From: Candidatus Kryptoniota bacterium
Lineage (GTDB): Bacteria > Bacteroidota > Ignavibacteria > Kryptoniales > JAKASW01
Assembly (NCBI GenBank): GCA_024641705.1
Contig: JAHECO010000004.1
Span: 1 to 64,000, forward strand
Reading direction: 5' to 3'
DNA: 64,000 bases
The number at the start of each line of letters is the position of its first letter. Position 1 is the stretch's first letter. The translations under genes and the position numbers were made by a program. This document shows, piece after piece, positions 25,528-34,403 of the stretch. Under the pieces are notes generated by a model. That model saw only the letters and a program-made list of their open reading frames with translations. It had not been told where the DNA came from and did no database searches.

Positions 25528-26316
25528 ATGCTGCTCTGTATCGATGTCGGAAACACTCACACGCAGTTCGGCGTGTACGAAAAGGAGAAACTGAGAAACG
25601 ACTACCGCGTCGCCAGCGAAGTCGTGAGAACGGAGGACGAAATCGGTATCGTCGTGCTCTCGCTCCTGGAACACGACGGAATCAAGGCGCGGAAGATCGA
25701 AGGAGTCGGGATCTCATCCGTCGTTCCAAGCCTGACGGGCATTCTCGAGCGGATGTCGCAGAAGTATTTTGGCTGCGATCCGATGCTCGTGACTTCCGAT
25801 CTCGACCTGGGGATGGTTGTCGCGTACGATGAGCCGCGGGCCGTGGGGAGCGACAGGATCTGTACCGCGGTCGCGGGTTACAGAAAATATGGCGGGCCGC
25901 TCATCATTCTGGATTTCGGCACGGCGACCACGTTCGATGTAATATCGGCCGACGGGGTCTACCTCGGAGGTGCCATTGCACCGGGCCTCGAAACCGCCGC
26001 GGCCGATCTGCAGAGGCGCGCCGCGAAGCTTCCGAAAATCGAGCTGCGATTCCCCGATGAGGTTATCGGGAAGACCACGGTCAGGAGCATGCAGAGCGGA
26101 ATCATGTTCGGGGCGGTCGACGCCATGGAGGGGATAGTCAGAAGAATAAAGGCTTCGCTCGGCGCTGACGCGAAGGTGGTTGCTACCGGGGGGTACGCGA
26201 AAATAATTTCAGCTCAGACACAAATCATCGATTACATAGAACCCGCACTTGTCCTCGAAGGGATACGTTTGGTTTATGAGAAGAACCACAGGAAAGTCAC
26301 GAGCCGCCGCCGCTAG
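25528..26316 (+). CDS. coaX: Type III pantothenate kinase
   Basis: The ASKHA-type ATP-binding signature DVGNTHTQ (residues 6-13), the 'GISSVVPSLT' strand, the pantothenate-site segment 'GSDRICTAVAG' and 'LDFGTATTFDVI' plus 'YLGGAIAPGL' identify CoaX. The enzyme phosphorylates pantothenate, the first step of coenzyme A synthesis, and requires a monovalent cation; it is not feedback-inhibited like CoaA. ATG 25528 follows TGGAGGAA by eight bases, so I prefer it to an upstream GTG at 25507. birA-coaX order is common. The gene overlaps the next one by 41 bases. Confidence 0.95.
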   Translation: MLLCIDVGNTHTQFGVYEKEKLRNDYRVASEVVRTEDEIGIVVLSLLEHDGIKARKIEGVGISSVVPSLTGILERMSQKYFGCDPMLVTSDLDLGMVVAYDEPRAVGSDRICTAVAGYRKYGGPLIILDFGTATTFDVISADGVYLGGAIAPGLETAAADLQRRAAKLPKIELRFPDEVIGKTTVRSMQSGIMFGAVDAMEGIVRRIKASLGADAKVVATGGYAKIISAQTQIIDYIEPALVLEGIRLVYEKNHRKVTSRRR

Positions 26317-26806
26317 GGGCAAAAGGCTCTCCCCGCAGAAACCGGTCCCATTCATTATCCGAAAGGCGAAACCGGGCGATCTTCCGCAAGTGGTGAAGAT
26401 GAGCAGCGGTGTCAGGGAGATCGAGAATTACCCCGGACAGAAAATGAAAGCCGAAGACTTCATGCACTTCGTCAGGGGCTACGGTGCCATGATGCTCGTT
26501 GCGGTTGCCTCGCCTCCCGGCCGAGGAAAGAAGGAGGTCGTCGGCTACGTCACCGTCTACAAGTCGGAGAACTATTACTATCTTCCATACGCGGTGACCA
26601 GGAAAGGGTGGCGGCGACGCGGGATAGGAAACGCGCTCCTGGGAGAAATAGAAAAATTGGCGAAAGAGGAAAAGGTCGAGTATATTTTGATGAGCGTATA
26701 TTTCTTCAATTCGAAAGTCCACAGCTTTCTCAGGGCACGCGGCTATGTACCTAGCAAGAGGCTGGTCCAATATTCTAAGATTGTCACAGGAAAAGGCAGG
26801 AAATGA
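26276..26806 (+). CDS. GNAT-family N-acetyltransferase
   Basis: A basic N-terminal extension (MRRTTGKSRAAAARGKRLSP) precedes the GNAT fold: 'FIIRKAKPGDLPQVVKM', 'EVVGYVTVYKSENYYYLPYAVTRKGWRRRGIGNALLGEIEKLA'. The GWRRRGIG segment is the acetyl-CoA pyrophosphate-binding motif (R/Q-x-x-G-x-G/A), and 'YFFNSKVHSFLRARGYV' is the usual C-terminal element. These enzymes transfer acetyl from acetyl-CoA to amines; the acceptor is not known. The ATG at 26276 overlaps the coaX stop region by 41 bases, and the stop overlaps glmM by four bases, so it is within the same operon. Confidence 0.87.
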   Translation: MRRTTGKSRAAAARGKRLSPQKPVPFIIRKAKPGDLPQVVKMSSGVREIENYPGQKMKAEDFMHFVRGYGAMMLVAVASPPGRGKKEVVGYVTVYKSENYYYLPYAVTRKGWRRRGIGNALLGEIEKLAKEEKVEYILMSVYFFNSKVHSFLRARGYVPSKRLVQYSKIVTGKGRK

Positions 26807-28203
26807 GTAAAACAGCAGGGGCGCGCGCCCAATCGTCGTTGATAGTGAGCATTTCCGGACTGAGGGGGGTAGTGGGAGAGTCGCTCACCCCGGAGACCGT
26901 CGTCAGGTACGCAAACGCCTTTGCCAGGCTGTCAAAACGCGGGAAGATAATCGTCGGACGGGACGGCAGGTATCACGGCGAAATGCTTGCCGAAGTCCTG
27001 GCCGGCACGCTTGCGGCGAACGGCTGCGACGTTGTCGATATCGGGATATGTCCCACACCCACTGTACAGCTTGCCGCAGAACACTCCGACGCGGCGGGCG
27101 GTGTTGCCGTCACAGCAAGCCACAACCCGATGGAATGGAACGGGCTGAAGTTTATCAACGAGGACGGCGTGTTCCTCGATGCCGGGGAGAACAAGGAGTT
27201 GTGGAAGTACGCGGCCCTGAAAAATGGATATGTCTCTTCCAAGGCCACCGGCAGGATCGAACACAACGATTTCTTTCTTCATGATCACGTCAGGCGTGTG
27301 CTCGCAATAAGGTCTGTGGATGTCGAGGCGATACGCAGAAGGCATTTCAGGGTTGTCGTGGACTGTGTGAACGCGGGCGGGTCTGTGGTCGTACCCATGC
27401 TCCTGAATGAACTTGGGTGCTCGGTCGTAAAGATGAACTGCGAAGCCACCGGAAGATTTCCGAGGAAGCCAGAGCCGGTACCCGAGAACCTTACCGCCGT
27501 CATGGAAAGGGTCCGGCACGAGAGGGCGGACCTCGGAATCGTGGTAGATCCCGACGTGGACAGGCTAGTGCTGATAACCGAAAAGGGTGAGCCATTCAGC
27601 GAGGAATACACGATCGCCCAGGCGGTCAAGTTCATTTTCTCAAAGGTGCCGGTTGAAAACCGGGTCGCGGCGGTCAATCTGTCGACGACCAGGGCGGCGG
27701 ATGAAATCGCGGAGGCGCTGGACGGCAAAGTGTACCGGTCCGCCGTCGGCGAGATCAACGTCGTCAAGAAGATGAAGAAGGTGAACGCGGTGATCGGAGG
27801 CGAGGGGAGCGGGGGCGTAATCCTGCCCGAGGTGCACTACGGCAGAGACGCTCTCGTGGGGATAGCGATCACGCTGCAGCACCTCCTGGAGTTCGGCGGC
27901 ACGCTGTCCGGATTGAAGGAGTCGCTTCCCCGGTTTGAGATTGTCAAGATGAAGATAGAGACCGGGAAGAAGGATCCCGGCAAGGTAATCGAAGCCGTCA
28001 GGAAGAAGTATTCGATGTTCAAGCTGAATACCGAGGACGGTTTGAAGATCGATGCCCCGGACTACTGGGTCCATCTGAGAAAATCGAACACGGAGCCAAT
28101 AATCAGGGTTCTGGCGGAAGCCGCGTCACGCAAGGAAGCGGAGTCGAAGGCATCGGAAGTAACCAAACTTGTGCAGAAGATCGTCAGGTCGGAGAAATCC
28201 TGA
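26803..28203 (+). CDS. glmM: Phosphoglucosamine mutase / alpha-D-phosphohexomutase
   Basis: The four motifs of the alpha-D-phosphohexomutase family are present: the phosphoserine loop TASHNPMEWNG (Ser106), the metal site DPDVDRLVL, the sugar loop GEGSGGVILPEVHYGRDA and the phosphate-binding RKSNTEPIIRV. In the GlmM group the enzyme turns glucosamine-6-phosphate into glucosamine-1-phosphate, feeding UDP-GlcNAc for cell wall and LPS. A phosphomannomutase/phosphoglucomutase role is possible, because the family's substrate choice is hard to read from motifs. It overlaps the acetyltransferase by four bases and the next regulator by one base (TGATG). Confidence 0.88.
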   Translation: MSKTAGARAQSSLIVSISGLRGVVGESLTPETVVRYANAFARLSKRGKIIVGRDGRYHGEMLAEVLAGTLAANGCDVVDIGICPTPTVQLAAEHSDAAGGVAVTASHNPMEWNGLKFINEDGVFLDAGENKELWKYAALKNGYVSSKATGRIEHNDFFLHDHVRRVLAIRSVDVEAIRRRHFRVVVDCVNAGGSVVVPMLLNELGCSVVKMNCEATGRFPRKPEPVPENLTAVMERVRHERADLGIVVDPDVDRLVLITEKGEPFSEEYTIAQAVKFIFSKVPVENRVAAVNLSTTRAADEIAEALDGKVYRSAVGEINVVKKMKKVNAVIGGEGSGGVILPEVHYGRDALVGIAITLQHLLEFGGTLSGLKESLPRFEIVKMKIETGKKDPGKVIEAVRKKYSMFKLNTEDGLKIDAPDYWVHLRKSNTEPIIRVLAEAASRKEAESKASEVTKLVQKIVRSEKS

Positions 28204-28592
28204 TGGCGTATGTCGTCCTGATCGCCGATGACAACGCGGATAACATTCTCCTTATCCGCAGGATAGTCAGACGGTCAGGAATCGAGTGTGAGTTCATCGA
28301 TGCGCAGGGCGGAAGAGAGGCGTTGAGACTCGCGACGGCCAGGGTCCCGGACATAATCTTTCTCGACATGAAGATGCCGGATATGGACGGCTATGAGGCG
28401 GCTTCGGCATTGAAGTCCAACGAGTCGACAAAACATATTCCCATCATCGCCGTCACCGCCCAGGCGATGCTGGGCGACAAGGAGAGAGCTCTCGCTGCAG
28501 GATGTGATGAATACATGACCAAGCCGGTGGACCCGGTGGAACTGGTCGAAACCATGAAGAAACACATTTCAAAAGAAGCTTCCGGGGGATAG
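28203..28592 (+). CDS. Single-domain CheY-like response regulator
   Basis: This 129-residue protein is a lone receiver domain: acidic pair ADDN at residues 8-11, phospho-acceptor Asp near residue 56 (FLDMKMPDMDG), the Thr/Ala switch at TAQAM and the conserved Lys in YMTKPVDP. There is no output domain, so it must act by binding a partner or in a phosphorelay. Its ATG overlaps the glmM stop by one base, and the giant hybrid kinase starts two bases after its stop, so the two surely work together. It is a likely phosphoryl shuttle or output for that kinase. Confidence 0.93.
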   Translation: MAYVVLIADDNADNILLIRRIVRRSGIECEFIDAQGGREALRLATARVPDIIFLDMKMPDMDGYEAASALKSNESTKHIPIIAVTAQAMLGDKERALAAGCDEYMTKPVDPVELVETMKKHISKEASGG

Positions 28593-28593
28593 A

Positions 28594-31500
28594 ATGAGCG
28601 GAAAGAGAGGGCTGCTTTCGCTCAGTGTCGGGATCGGCGGGGCATGGGTGTTTGCCGTTCTCGTCGTGCTTGTCGGCCGCATCTTGCATGTATCAATGAC
28701 GCGCGATCTCCTCATCGATACGATTATCATCACCAACATGATCTCGGTGGCGATTTCTCTGTTCGCTTTCTCGCGATACATAGTCCTCAGAGAAAGGCTT
28801 CTGGAATTCATAGCCCTTGCATTTCTTGTCGGCGGTTTCATAAGGATAAGCGGCGTAATCGTGTCCGACCTCGGCCTTCTGGGGAGTTCTCAGCATGCGT
28901 TCTATTTCCAGCTCGCTGCCTGGCAGGGAGGACGGTTCCTACTGGCGCTGATGCTGGCTGTGGGTACCATACTTGTCTGGATCTACCCCAAACCGAAATC
29001 CACCCTCTTCGACGTCTTCACGGGAGTCGTCATCGCCGGTATCATAGTAACTGTCGTTGTTTTCGTCTCCCAGGGGCACAAGATCGGTGACGAACTGTCA
29101 TCAGGGAACATGCGCCCGATGACCCTTCTCGTCGCAGGGTTCTTCCTGATCTCGTTCTTCGGGGTAAGCCGCAACTACCTCAAGTACCCGACCCTTTTCA
29201 ACTACACACTTAGCATCACCCTATTCCTTCTCACTCTTGCGGGCCTCGTGGGGTCTTTCTCCGTGAACATAACCGACACCGCTTCCGTCGCCCATCTGGG
29301 ACTGACGATGACGGCGTATCTGATCGGCGCCGTCGGCAGCCTCGTGGACGTGGGCCAGATATTCAGCGATTACGTCCGCAGCTCGGAAGGACTGAAAGCC
29401 GCCAACCAAGAGCTTCTTAAATACCAGGTCTACCTCGAAAAAGTCCCCGATCCTGTCAGGATAGTGAACGAGACGGGCTTCACGCTGTACGTGAACCCGG
29501 CATTTGAGAAGGTGTTCGGTTATACGCTCCAGGAAATGAGAGTGAGGCCGATAGACGAACTTTATGATTTGCCTGACCGGGAGAAAGCAAGCAGATACGC
29601 CGACCTGGTGGACCAGGGGAAGGGAAGCGAATTCGAACTCACCGTCATCACACATGACGGGGTGAAGGTCGATACGCTCCTGAATTCGGCCTCTATCATA
29701 ATTGACGGGAAGCGCCTCGGAACTATCACGATCTACAGGGACATCACAAGGCGGAAACAGCTCGAGCATCACAACCAGGTGTTGAGCGCGGCAGTCGAGA
29801 ATACCGGCGAAGCGATAGCCCTTACCGATGCCGACGGGTACGTGACCTTCTTCAACACTGCCGCCGAGGAACTTTTCGGTTACACCCTGGATGAGTTGCC
29901 GGGGCGGGGCCTCTGGGCGATCGTCTCCCCGAGTTTCGGTTATTACAAGGCGCGGGAGATCTTCGTACAGACCGTGCGCGGCGGCGGCTGGAAAGGCGAA
30001 GTCCTGAACCGGAGGAAGGATGGAACGGAGTACTACATATCGCTTAGCACCAGCTGCATCAAAGGCTCCAACGGCGTGATCATCGCGCTGGTGGGCATCT
30101 GCGAGGACATAACCGACAAGAAGTGGGAAGAGAAGAGGAAGGAAACGGCGTATCGTGTAGCGCAGCTCGCTTTCACGAGCGGTACGATCTCCGACCTTGC
30201 CGAATCGGCAGTTGCTCTCCTTGCAGAGATACTCGGAGCCCCCCTGGCATCGCTCTACTCCTACGACGAGAAGGGGATGGTCCTGGAACTTCTTGCTCAG
30301 CGAAACGCACAGGGGAAGTCGCCGAACGTTCCGGTTCTCCAGAGGCTTGAGGCCAGCCCCGAAACGAACGCGGCCCGTGCGGCCAAACTCTGCAAAATGG
30401 TTTACAGCAGGTCGCTGTCGGAGACCGAATTCGCCGAGTTCGAGGGTGAACCATTCTTCCGGGAATCCAAAGGGTTGATCAGCCTGCCGCTCGTCACATC
30501 CGGCGAACTCGTCGGAGTTTTGCAGTATGTGTCGGTGGCCTCGCCCGGAAACATCAAGTACGAGGCCGATCTTGCCGAGGCCGCCGCGATCGAACTTGCC
30601 GCCGGAGTCCAGAGACTGAAGCTCGGCGGAAAAGTCGCGGAGCAGGCAGACCAGCTCGAGAAAATATTCGCAAGCGCGGCAGAAGGGATTGCCCTCGTCG
30701 ACAGGGTTGGCAGAATAATCCTGATGAACGAAGGGGGCAAGAGGACGTTCGGAATAGGCGAGATCCCGGAGGTGGGCTTCTCCGAGTTCGCGGAAAAGCT
30801 CGGGATGCACAGGCTCGATGGGATGCCTCTTGCTGAAGACGAAAACCCCGTCAGGCTTGCGGCAATTGAAGGGAAGGATATCCGAAACAGCGAGCTTATG
30901 ATAAAGCGCAACGGTCTCGAGCGCATCCTTTCGGTCAGCGCTTCGCCGCTGATCGACCGCGGGCGCGACGTCAACGGTGCGGTGGTGATCTTCAGTGACA
31001 TAACCGACCAGAAGAGAAATGAACTTGCGATCAAGAAGCAGAACAGGAGACTCTCGGTAATCAACCGGATGGCGCTTGCCGTCAAGGACGCGCTGGATGT
31101 TTTCGAAATCCTGAACAAGAGCCTGACGAGGCTTCTCGAGTTCGAAGAGCTGTCCGGGGCCGCCGTATATCTGCTCAACGAGTCGACGGGTAACCTGAAC
31201 CTCGCAACCTCGCTCGGGTTCGGACCTGCATTCATGAAGGAGGAAAGCATCAAGTCGATTCCCCTGGCGAACGGGTTCCTCCTCGAAACGATGAAGTCGG
31301 GCATGCCCCAGCCGATTCCAAATCTTGGGAGCGGGATTGAACCGGTGCCCCTGTTCGATGCACTGCGGAGGGAAAACATGACATCTGCAGTGATAATTCC
31401 CATCCTCGGCACGCGCAAGACTCACGGGGTTCTCCTTGCGTCGTCCAGGCAGATCATGGAGCTTGCTGAGTCCGATGAAGAATTTTTTATGATGATTTCC

Positions 31501-33162
31501 CGCGTACTCGGCGGAGCGGTGGAAAACGCATTCCTGTACTCGGATATCCTGGAGAAGTCGAACGAGCTCGAGGATTCGAACGAGCAGCTCCGGATGTCCA
31601 AGATCTGGGTCGAAGAGGCCAACGCGCAGCTCGTCCAGGCCAACCAGCAGCTTGAAGAGGCCAGCAGGCTGAAGAGCCAGTTCCTCGCCAACATGAGCCA
31701 TGAGCTCCGCACACCGCTCAACTCCATAATAGGATTCACGAACCTGGTACTTACCGACGACATCCAACCGCCGACAGGGGAACAGAAGGAAGGGCTGGAG
31801 ATAGTACTCCGCAACGCGAAGAACCTTCTCGCGCTTATAAACGACATTCTCGATCTCTCGAAGATAGAGGCCGGGCGAATTACGATATCGCCGGAAGAAC
31901 TGAACCTCGAATCCGTGGTGAGCGACGCTATAGCCACCATAGCTCCGCTTCTGGGTGACAAACCGGTGAAACTGGACACTGAAATGGAGGAAGGACTCCC
32001 GGTACTTTTCTCCGACCCCGCCAGATTAAAGCAGATCGTCCTGAACCTCCTGAGCAATGCCGCTAAATTCACTGACGAGGGCCATATCAAGGTAATTGCG
32101 AATCTCCTTGAGGGGAATTTCATTTCTCTCGCCGTCGAAGATACGGGCTCCGGTATCCCGGCCGATTATCTGGAAGTCGTGTTCGAGGAATTCAGGCAGG
32201 TCGACGGTTCCAACACCAGGAAGCACGGCGGCACCGGCCTGGGCCTCGCGATATCGAGGAAGCTTGCGCGCATGCTCGGCGGGGACCTCACGGTCAGAAG
32301 TGAGGTCGGGAAAGGCTCTACGTTCACAATGACCCTGCCGACATCATACCGCCAGGCGGAGAAGGCAAAGCCGGCAGAGAGACCGGAGGTGCCCCCGACA
32401 CCTAATGCACTTCCCCATACTAACAACCTGGTCGTCTGTATCGACGACGATCCCGATGTACTCCTCCTTCTGAAGAATCACCTCGAGTCGGAGGGTTTCG
32501 AGTTCGCGGGGATCAGCGATTCGAGAACGGCACTGGACAAGGTTAAGAAGAACAGACCCGTCCTCGTTACTCTGGACATTATGATGCCGAACAAAGACGG
32601 CTGGCAGATCCTGCAGGAGCTGAAGGCCGACCCCGAGCTGAAAGACATACCGGTCGTCATTCACTCCGTGGTTGAGAACAAAGCACTCGCCGTGTCGCTG
32701 GGAGCGGAGTCGTATATGGTGAAACCGGTCGCGGCCGACCAGATTATTTCGGTCGTCCGGAACTATACCGGCACTTCGGGAGGTGAGATACTTGTCGTCG
32801 ACGACAGCGAGGACTTCACGAATTTCCTCAGGAACCTTCTCGAAAAGAGCAAGTTCGAAATATCTACCGCACGCAACGGTGTTGAAGCTATCGATTTCCT
32901 CAAGAAGAATGTCCCGTCCCTCGTTTTCCTCGATCTGCTTATGCCGGAAATGGACGGCTTTGAGGTGGTCGAGAAGATGAATGAGGATGAAAGGCTCAGG
33001 GAAGTTCCGATAGTTGTGCTTACTGCCAAGGAGGTAACTGAAGAGGAGAGGTCTACTCTCAATTCGAAGATAAAGAATATCGTGCAGAAGGAAGGCTTAA
33101 CGAGGGAGATAATCCTTCGCGAGGTAAATAAATTCATACAGAGAAAAAAACGGCAGTCCTGA
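28594..33162 (+). CDS. Membrane hybrid sensor histidine kinase (PAS-PAS-GAF-PAS-GAF-HisKA-HATPase-REC-REC)
   Basis: The 1522-residue protein starts with about seven or eight transmembrane helices (residues 8-250). PAS domains lie near 276-390, 396-510 and 686-810, and GAF domains near 521-680 and 818-985, with a coiled coil before the kinase core. The phospho-acceptor His1036 is in MSHELRTPLNS, the ATPase N-box in LNLLSNAAKF and the G boxes in DTGSGIP and GGTGLGLAISRKL. Two receivers follow, with Asp1328 (TLDIMMPNKDG) and Asp1447 (FLDLLMPEMDG). The second receiver ends 'NIVQKEG', without the usual Lys-Pro. The signal sensed is unknown. The layout points to integrating redox, small-molecule and membrane cues through the adjacent CheY-like protein. 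Confidence 0.94.
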   Translation: MSGKRGLLSLSVGIGGAWVFAVLVVLVGRILHVSMTRDLLIDTIIITNMISVAISLFAFSRYIVLRERLLEFIALAFLVGGFIRISGVIVSDLGLLGSSQHAFYFQLAAWQGGRFLLALMLAVGTILVWIYPKPKSTLFDVFTGVVIAGIIVTVVVFVSQGHKIGDELSSGNMRPMTLLVAGFFLISFFGVSRNYLKYPTLFNYTLSITLFLLTLAGLVGSFSVNITDTASVAHLGLTMTAYLIGAVGSLVDVGQIFSDYVRSSEGLKAANQELLKYQVYLEKVPDPVRIVNETGFTLYVNPAFEKVFGYTLQEMRVRPIDELYDLPDREKASRYADLVDQGKGSEFELTVITHDGVKVDTLLNSASIIIDGKRLGTITIYRDITRRKQLEHHNQVLSAAVENTGEAIALTDADGYVTFFNTAAEELFGYTLDELPGRGLWAIVSPSFGYYKAREIFVQTVRGGGWKGEVLNRRKDGTEYYISLSTSCIKGSNGVIIALVGICEDITDKKWEEKRKETAYRVAQLAFTSGTISDLAESAVALLAEILGAPLASLYSYDEKGMVLELLAQRNAQGKSPNVPVLQRLEASPETNAARAAKLCKMVYSRSLSETEFAEFEGEPFFRESKGLISLPLVTSGELVGVLQYVSVASPGNIKYEADLAEAAAIELAAGVQRLKLGGKVAEQADQLEKIFASAAEGIALVDRVGRIILMNEGGKRTFGIGEIPEVGFSEFAEKLGMHRLDGMPLAEDENPVRLAAIEGKDIRNSELMIKRNGLERILSVSASPLIDRGRDVNGAVVIFSDITDQKRNELAIKKQNRRLSVINRMALAVKDALDVFEILNKSLTRLLEFEELSGAAVYLLNESTGNLNLATSLGFGPAFMKEESIKSIPLANGFLLETMKSGMPQPIPNLGSGIEPVPLFDALRRENMTSAVIIPILGTRKTHGVLLASSRQIMELAESDEEFFMMISRVLGGAVENAFLYSDILEKSNELEDSNEQLRMSKIWVEEANAQLVQANQQLEEASRLKSQFLANMSHELRTPLNSIIGFTNLVLTDDIQPPTGEQKEGLEIVLRNAKNLLALINDILDLSKIEAGRITISPEELNLESVVSDAIATIAPLLGDKPVKLDTEMEEGLPVLFSDPARLKQIVLNLLSNAAKFTDEGHIKVIANLLEGNFISLAVEDTGSGIPADYLEVVFEEFRQVDGSNTRKHGGTGLGLAISRKLARMLGGDLTVRSEVGKGSTFTMTLPTSYRQAEKAKPAERPEVPPTPNALPHTNNLVVCIDDDPDVLLLLKNHLESEGFEFAGISDSRTALDKVKKNRPVLVTLDIMMPNKDGWQILQELKADPELKDIPVVIHSVVENKALAVSLGAESYMVKPVAADQIISVVRNYTGTSGGEILVVDDSEDFTNFLRNLLEKSKFEISTARNGVEAIDFLKKNVPSLVFLDLLMPEMDGFEVVEKMNEDERLREVPIVVLTAKEVTEEERSTLNSKIKNIVQKEGLTREIILREVNKFIQRKKRQS

Positions 33163-33218
33163 TTCTCCTACACAGCCTGCCTTGTTAAACACTCAAAACG
33201 GCACGGACTAATGGACTA

Positions 33219-34340
33219 ATGGACGAACATCAGAAGATCTTAGCTGTAGACGACGCCCCGGATAATCTGGTCCTGCTCGACAGGCTGCTCAGGCGGCAGG
33301 GGTTCGATGTAGCCAAGGCCTTAAGCGGGAAAGAGTGCCTGGCGAAGAGCGCATCGGAACATCCCGACCTGATTATCCTGGATGTCGCAATGCCGGAAAT
33401 GAACGGGTTCGAAACGCTGAAACATCTGAGGGGAAACGAAATTACCAAAGATATTCCCGTGATCATCCTGACGGCGAACTCCAAGGATGCGAAAAGCATT
33501 GAGGAAGGGTTCTCACTGGGGGCGGATGAGTATCTCACGAAACCCATCGATCAGGACGAGCTCATCGCGAGGGTACGTTCCATACTCCGCGTGGTCAAGG
33601 CGGAGCACGAGATAGAACAGCTCAAGGCGGACTTCCAGTCGATGCTCGTGCACGATCTTCGGAGCCCGCTCTCCGTCATAATCGGCGTGCTCGAACTCGG
33701 AGCTGCGGGGGAGTTCGACGAAAATCCGGCGGAGATGAAGGAGTTTCTGAATTCCGCGCTTGATACGTCGCAGAAAATGCTCGGCCTGATAAACGACATA
33801 CTGGATGTCGCGAAGCTCGAGGCCGGAAAACTCCAGCTCAACAAGCAGCCGAACGACGTGAACGTCATCGTTGCCGGAGCGGTCGCACGCCTCAAGGTAA
33901 TCGCGCGTGAGAAAGGAATCACGCTGAAAATAGAACAGGATCAAGACCTTCCGATTTGCGAGTGCGACGGCGGAAAGATCGATCAGGTTGTGACGAACCT
34001 CGTAGGGAACGCGCTCAAATTCACACCGAAAGACGGCCAGGTGACGGTGAGAACGAGCACGAAGACTTACGGGGAAGAAGCGCCCGGCCTGAAAGGCCAG
34101 TACATTGCGCTCGAAGTGGCGGACACGGGTGTGGGTATTTCTCAGGACGAAGTCCCTCTTATATTCGACAGGTACCGCCAGGCGAAAAGTGCCAAGGGGT
34201 CGGCGCAGAAAGGAACAGGACTCGGGCTTACAATCGTAAAGCGGGTAACGGAGGCACATGGTGGAAGAGTCTTCGTCGAGTCGGCACTCGGAAAGGGGAC
34301 GAAGTTCACTGTCGTCATTCCAGCCGGTGGAAACGACTGA
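33219..34340 (+). CDS. Response-regulator/histidine-kinase fusion (REC-HisKA-HATPase)
   Basis: A receiver (residues 6-122, phospho-acceptor Asp55 in LIILDVAMPEMNG, Lys in YLTKPID) is linked by a short coil to a HisKA domain (His145 in MLVHDLRSPLS) and a HATPase domain (NLVGNALKF, DTGVGIS, KGTGLGLTIVKRV). This is a soluble kinase whose activity is likely switched by its own receiver, and it could be a downstream step of the preceding hybrid kinase. The ATG lies in a small tandem repeat GGACTAAT-GGACTAAT; an ATG eight bases upstream is followed at once by a stop. No ribosome site was seen. Confidence 0.93.
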   Translation: MDEHQKILAVDDAPDNLVLLDRLLRRQGFDVAKALSGKECLAKSASEHPDLIILDVAMPEMNGFETLKHLRGNEITKDIPVIILTANSKDAKSIEEGFSLGADEYLTKPIDQDELIARVRSILRVVKAEHEIEQLKADFQSMLVHDLRSPLSVIIGVLELGAAGEFDENPAEMKEFLNSALDTSQKMLGLINDILDVAKLEAGKLQLNKQPNDVNVIVAGAVARLKVIAREKGITLKIEQDQDLPICECDGGKIDQVVTNLVGNALKFTPKDGQVTVRTSTKTYGEEAPGLKGQYIALEVADTGVGISQDEVPLIFDRYRQAKSAKGSAQKGTGLGLTIVKRVTEAHGGRVFVESALGKGTKFTVVIPAGGND

Positions 34341-34403
34341 CGGCCGGTTCGGGACAGCGCTTCGCCCGGCGTGCGCGGCGTGGAAGCGCGGGAGGTGCCC
34401 GCG

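Noticed and set aside
29221-31767. 848-codon open frame on the minus strand inside the hybrid kinase
   Set aside because: It is antisense to clear PAS, GAF and HisKA coding sequence; high-GC codon bias opens the opposite frame. No family pattern or ribosome site.
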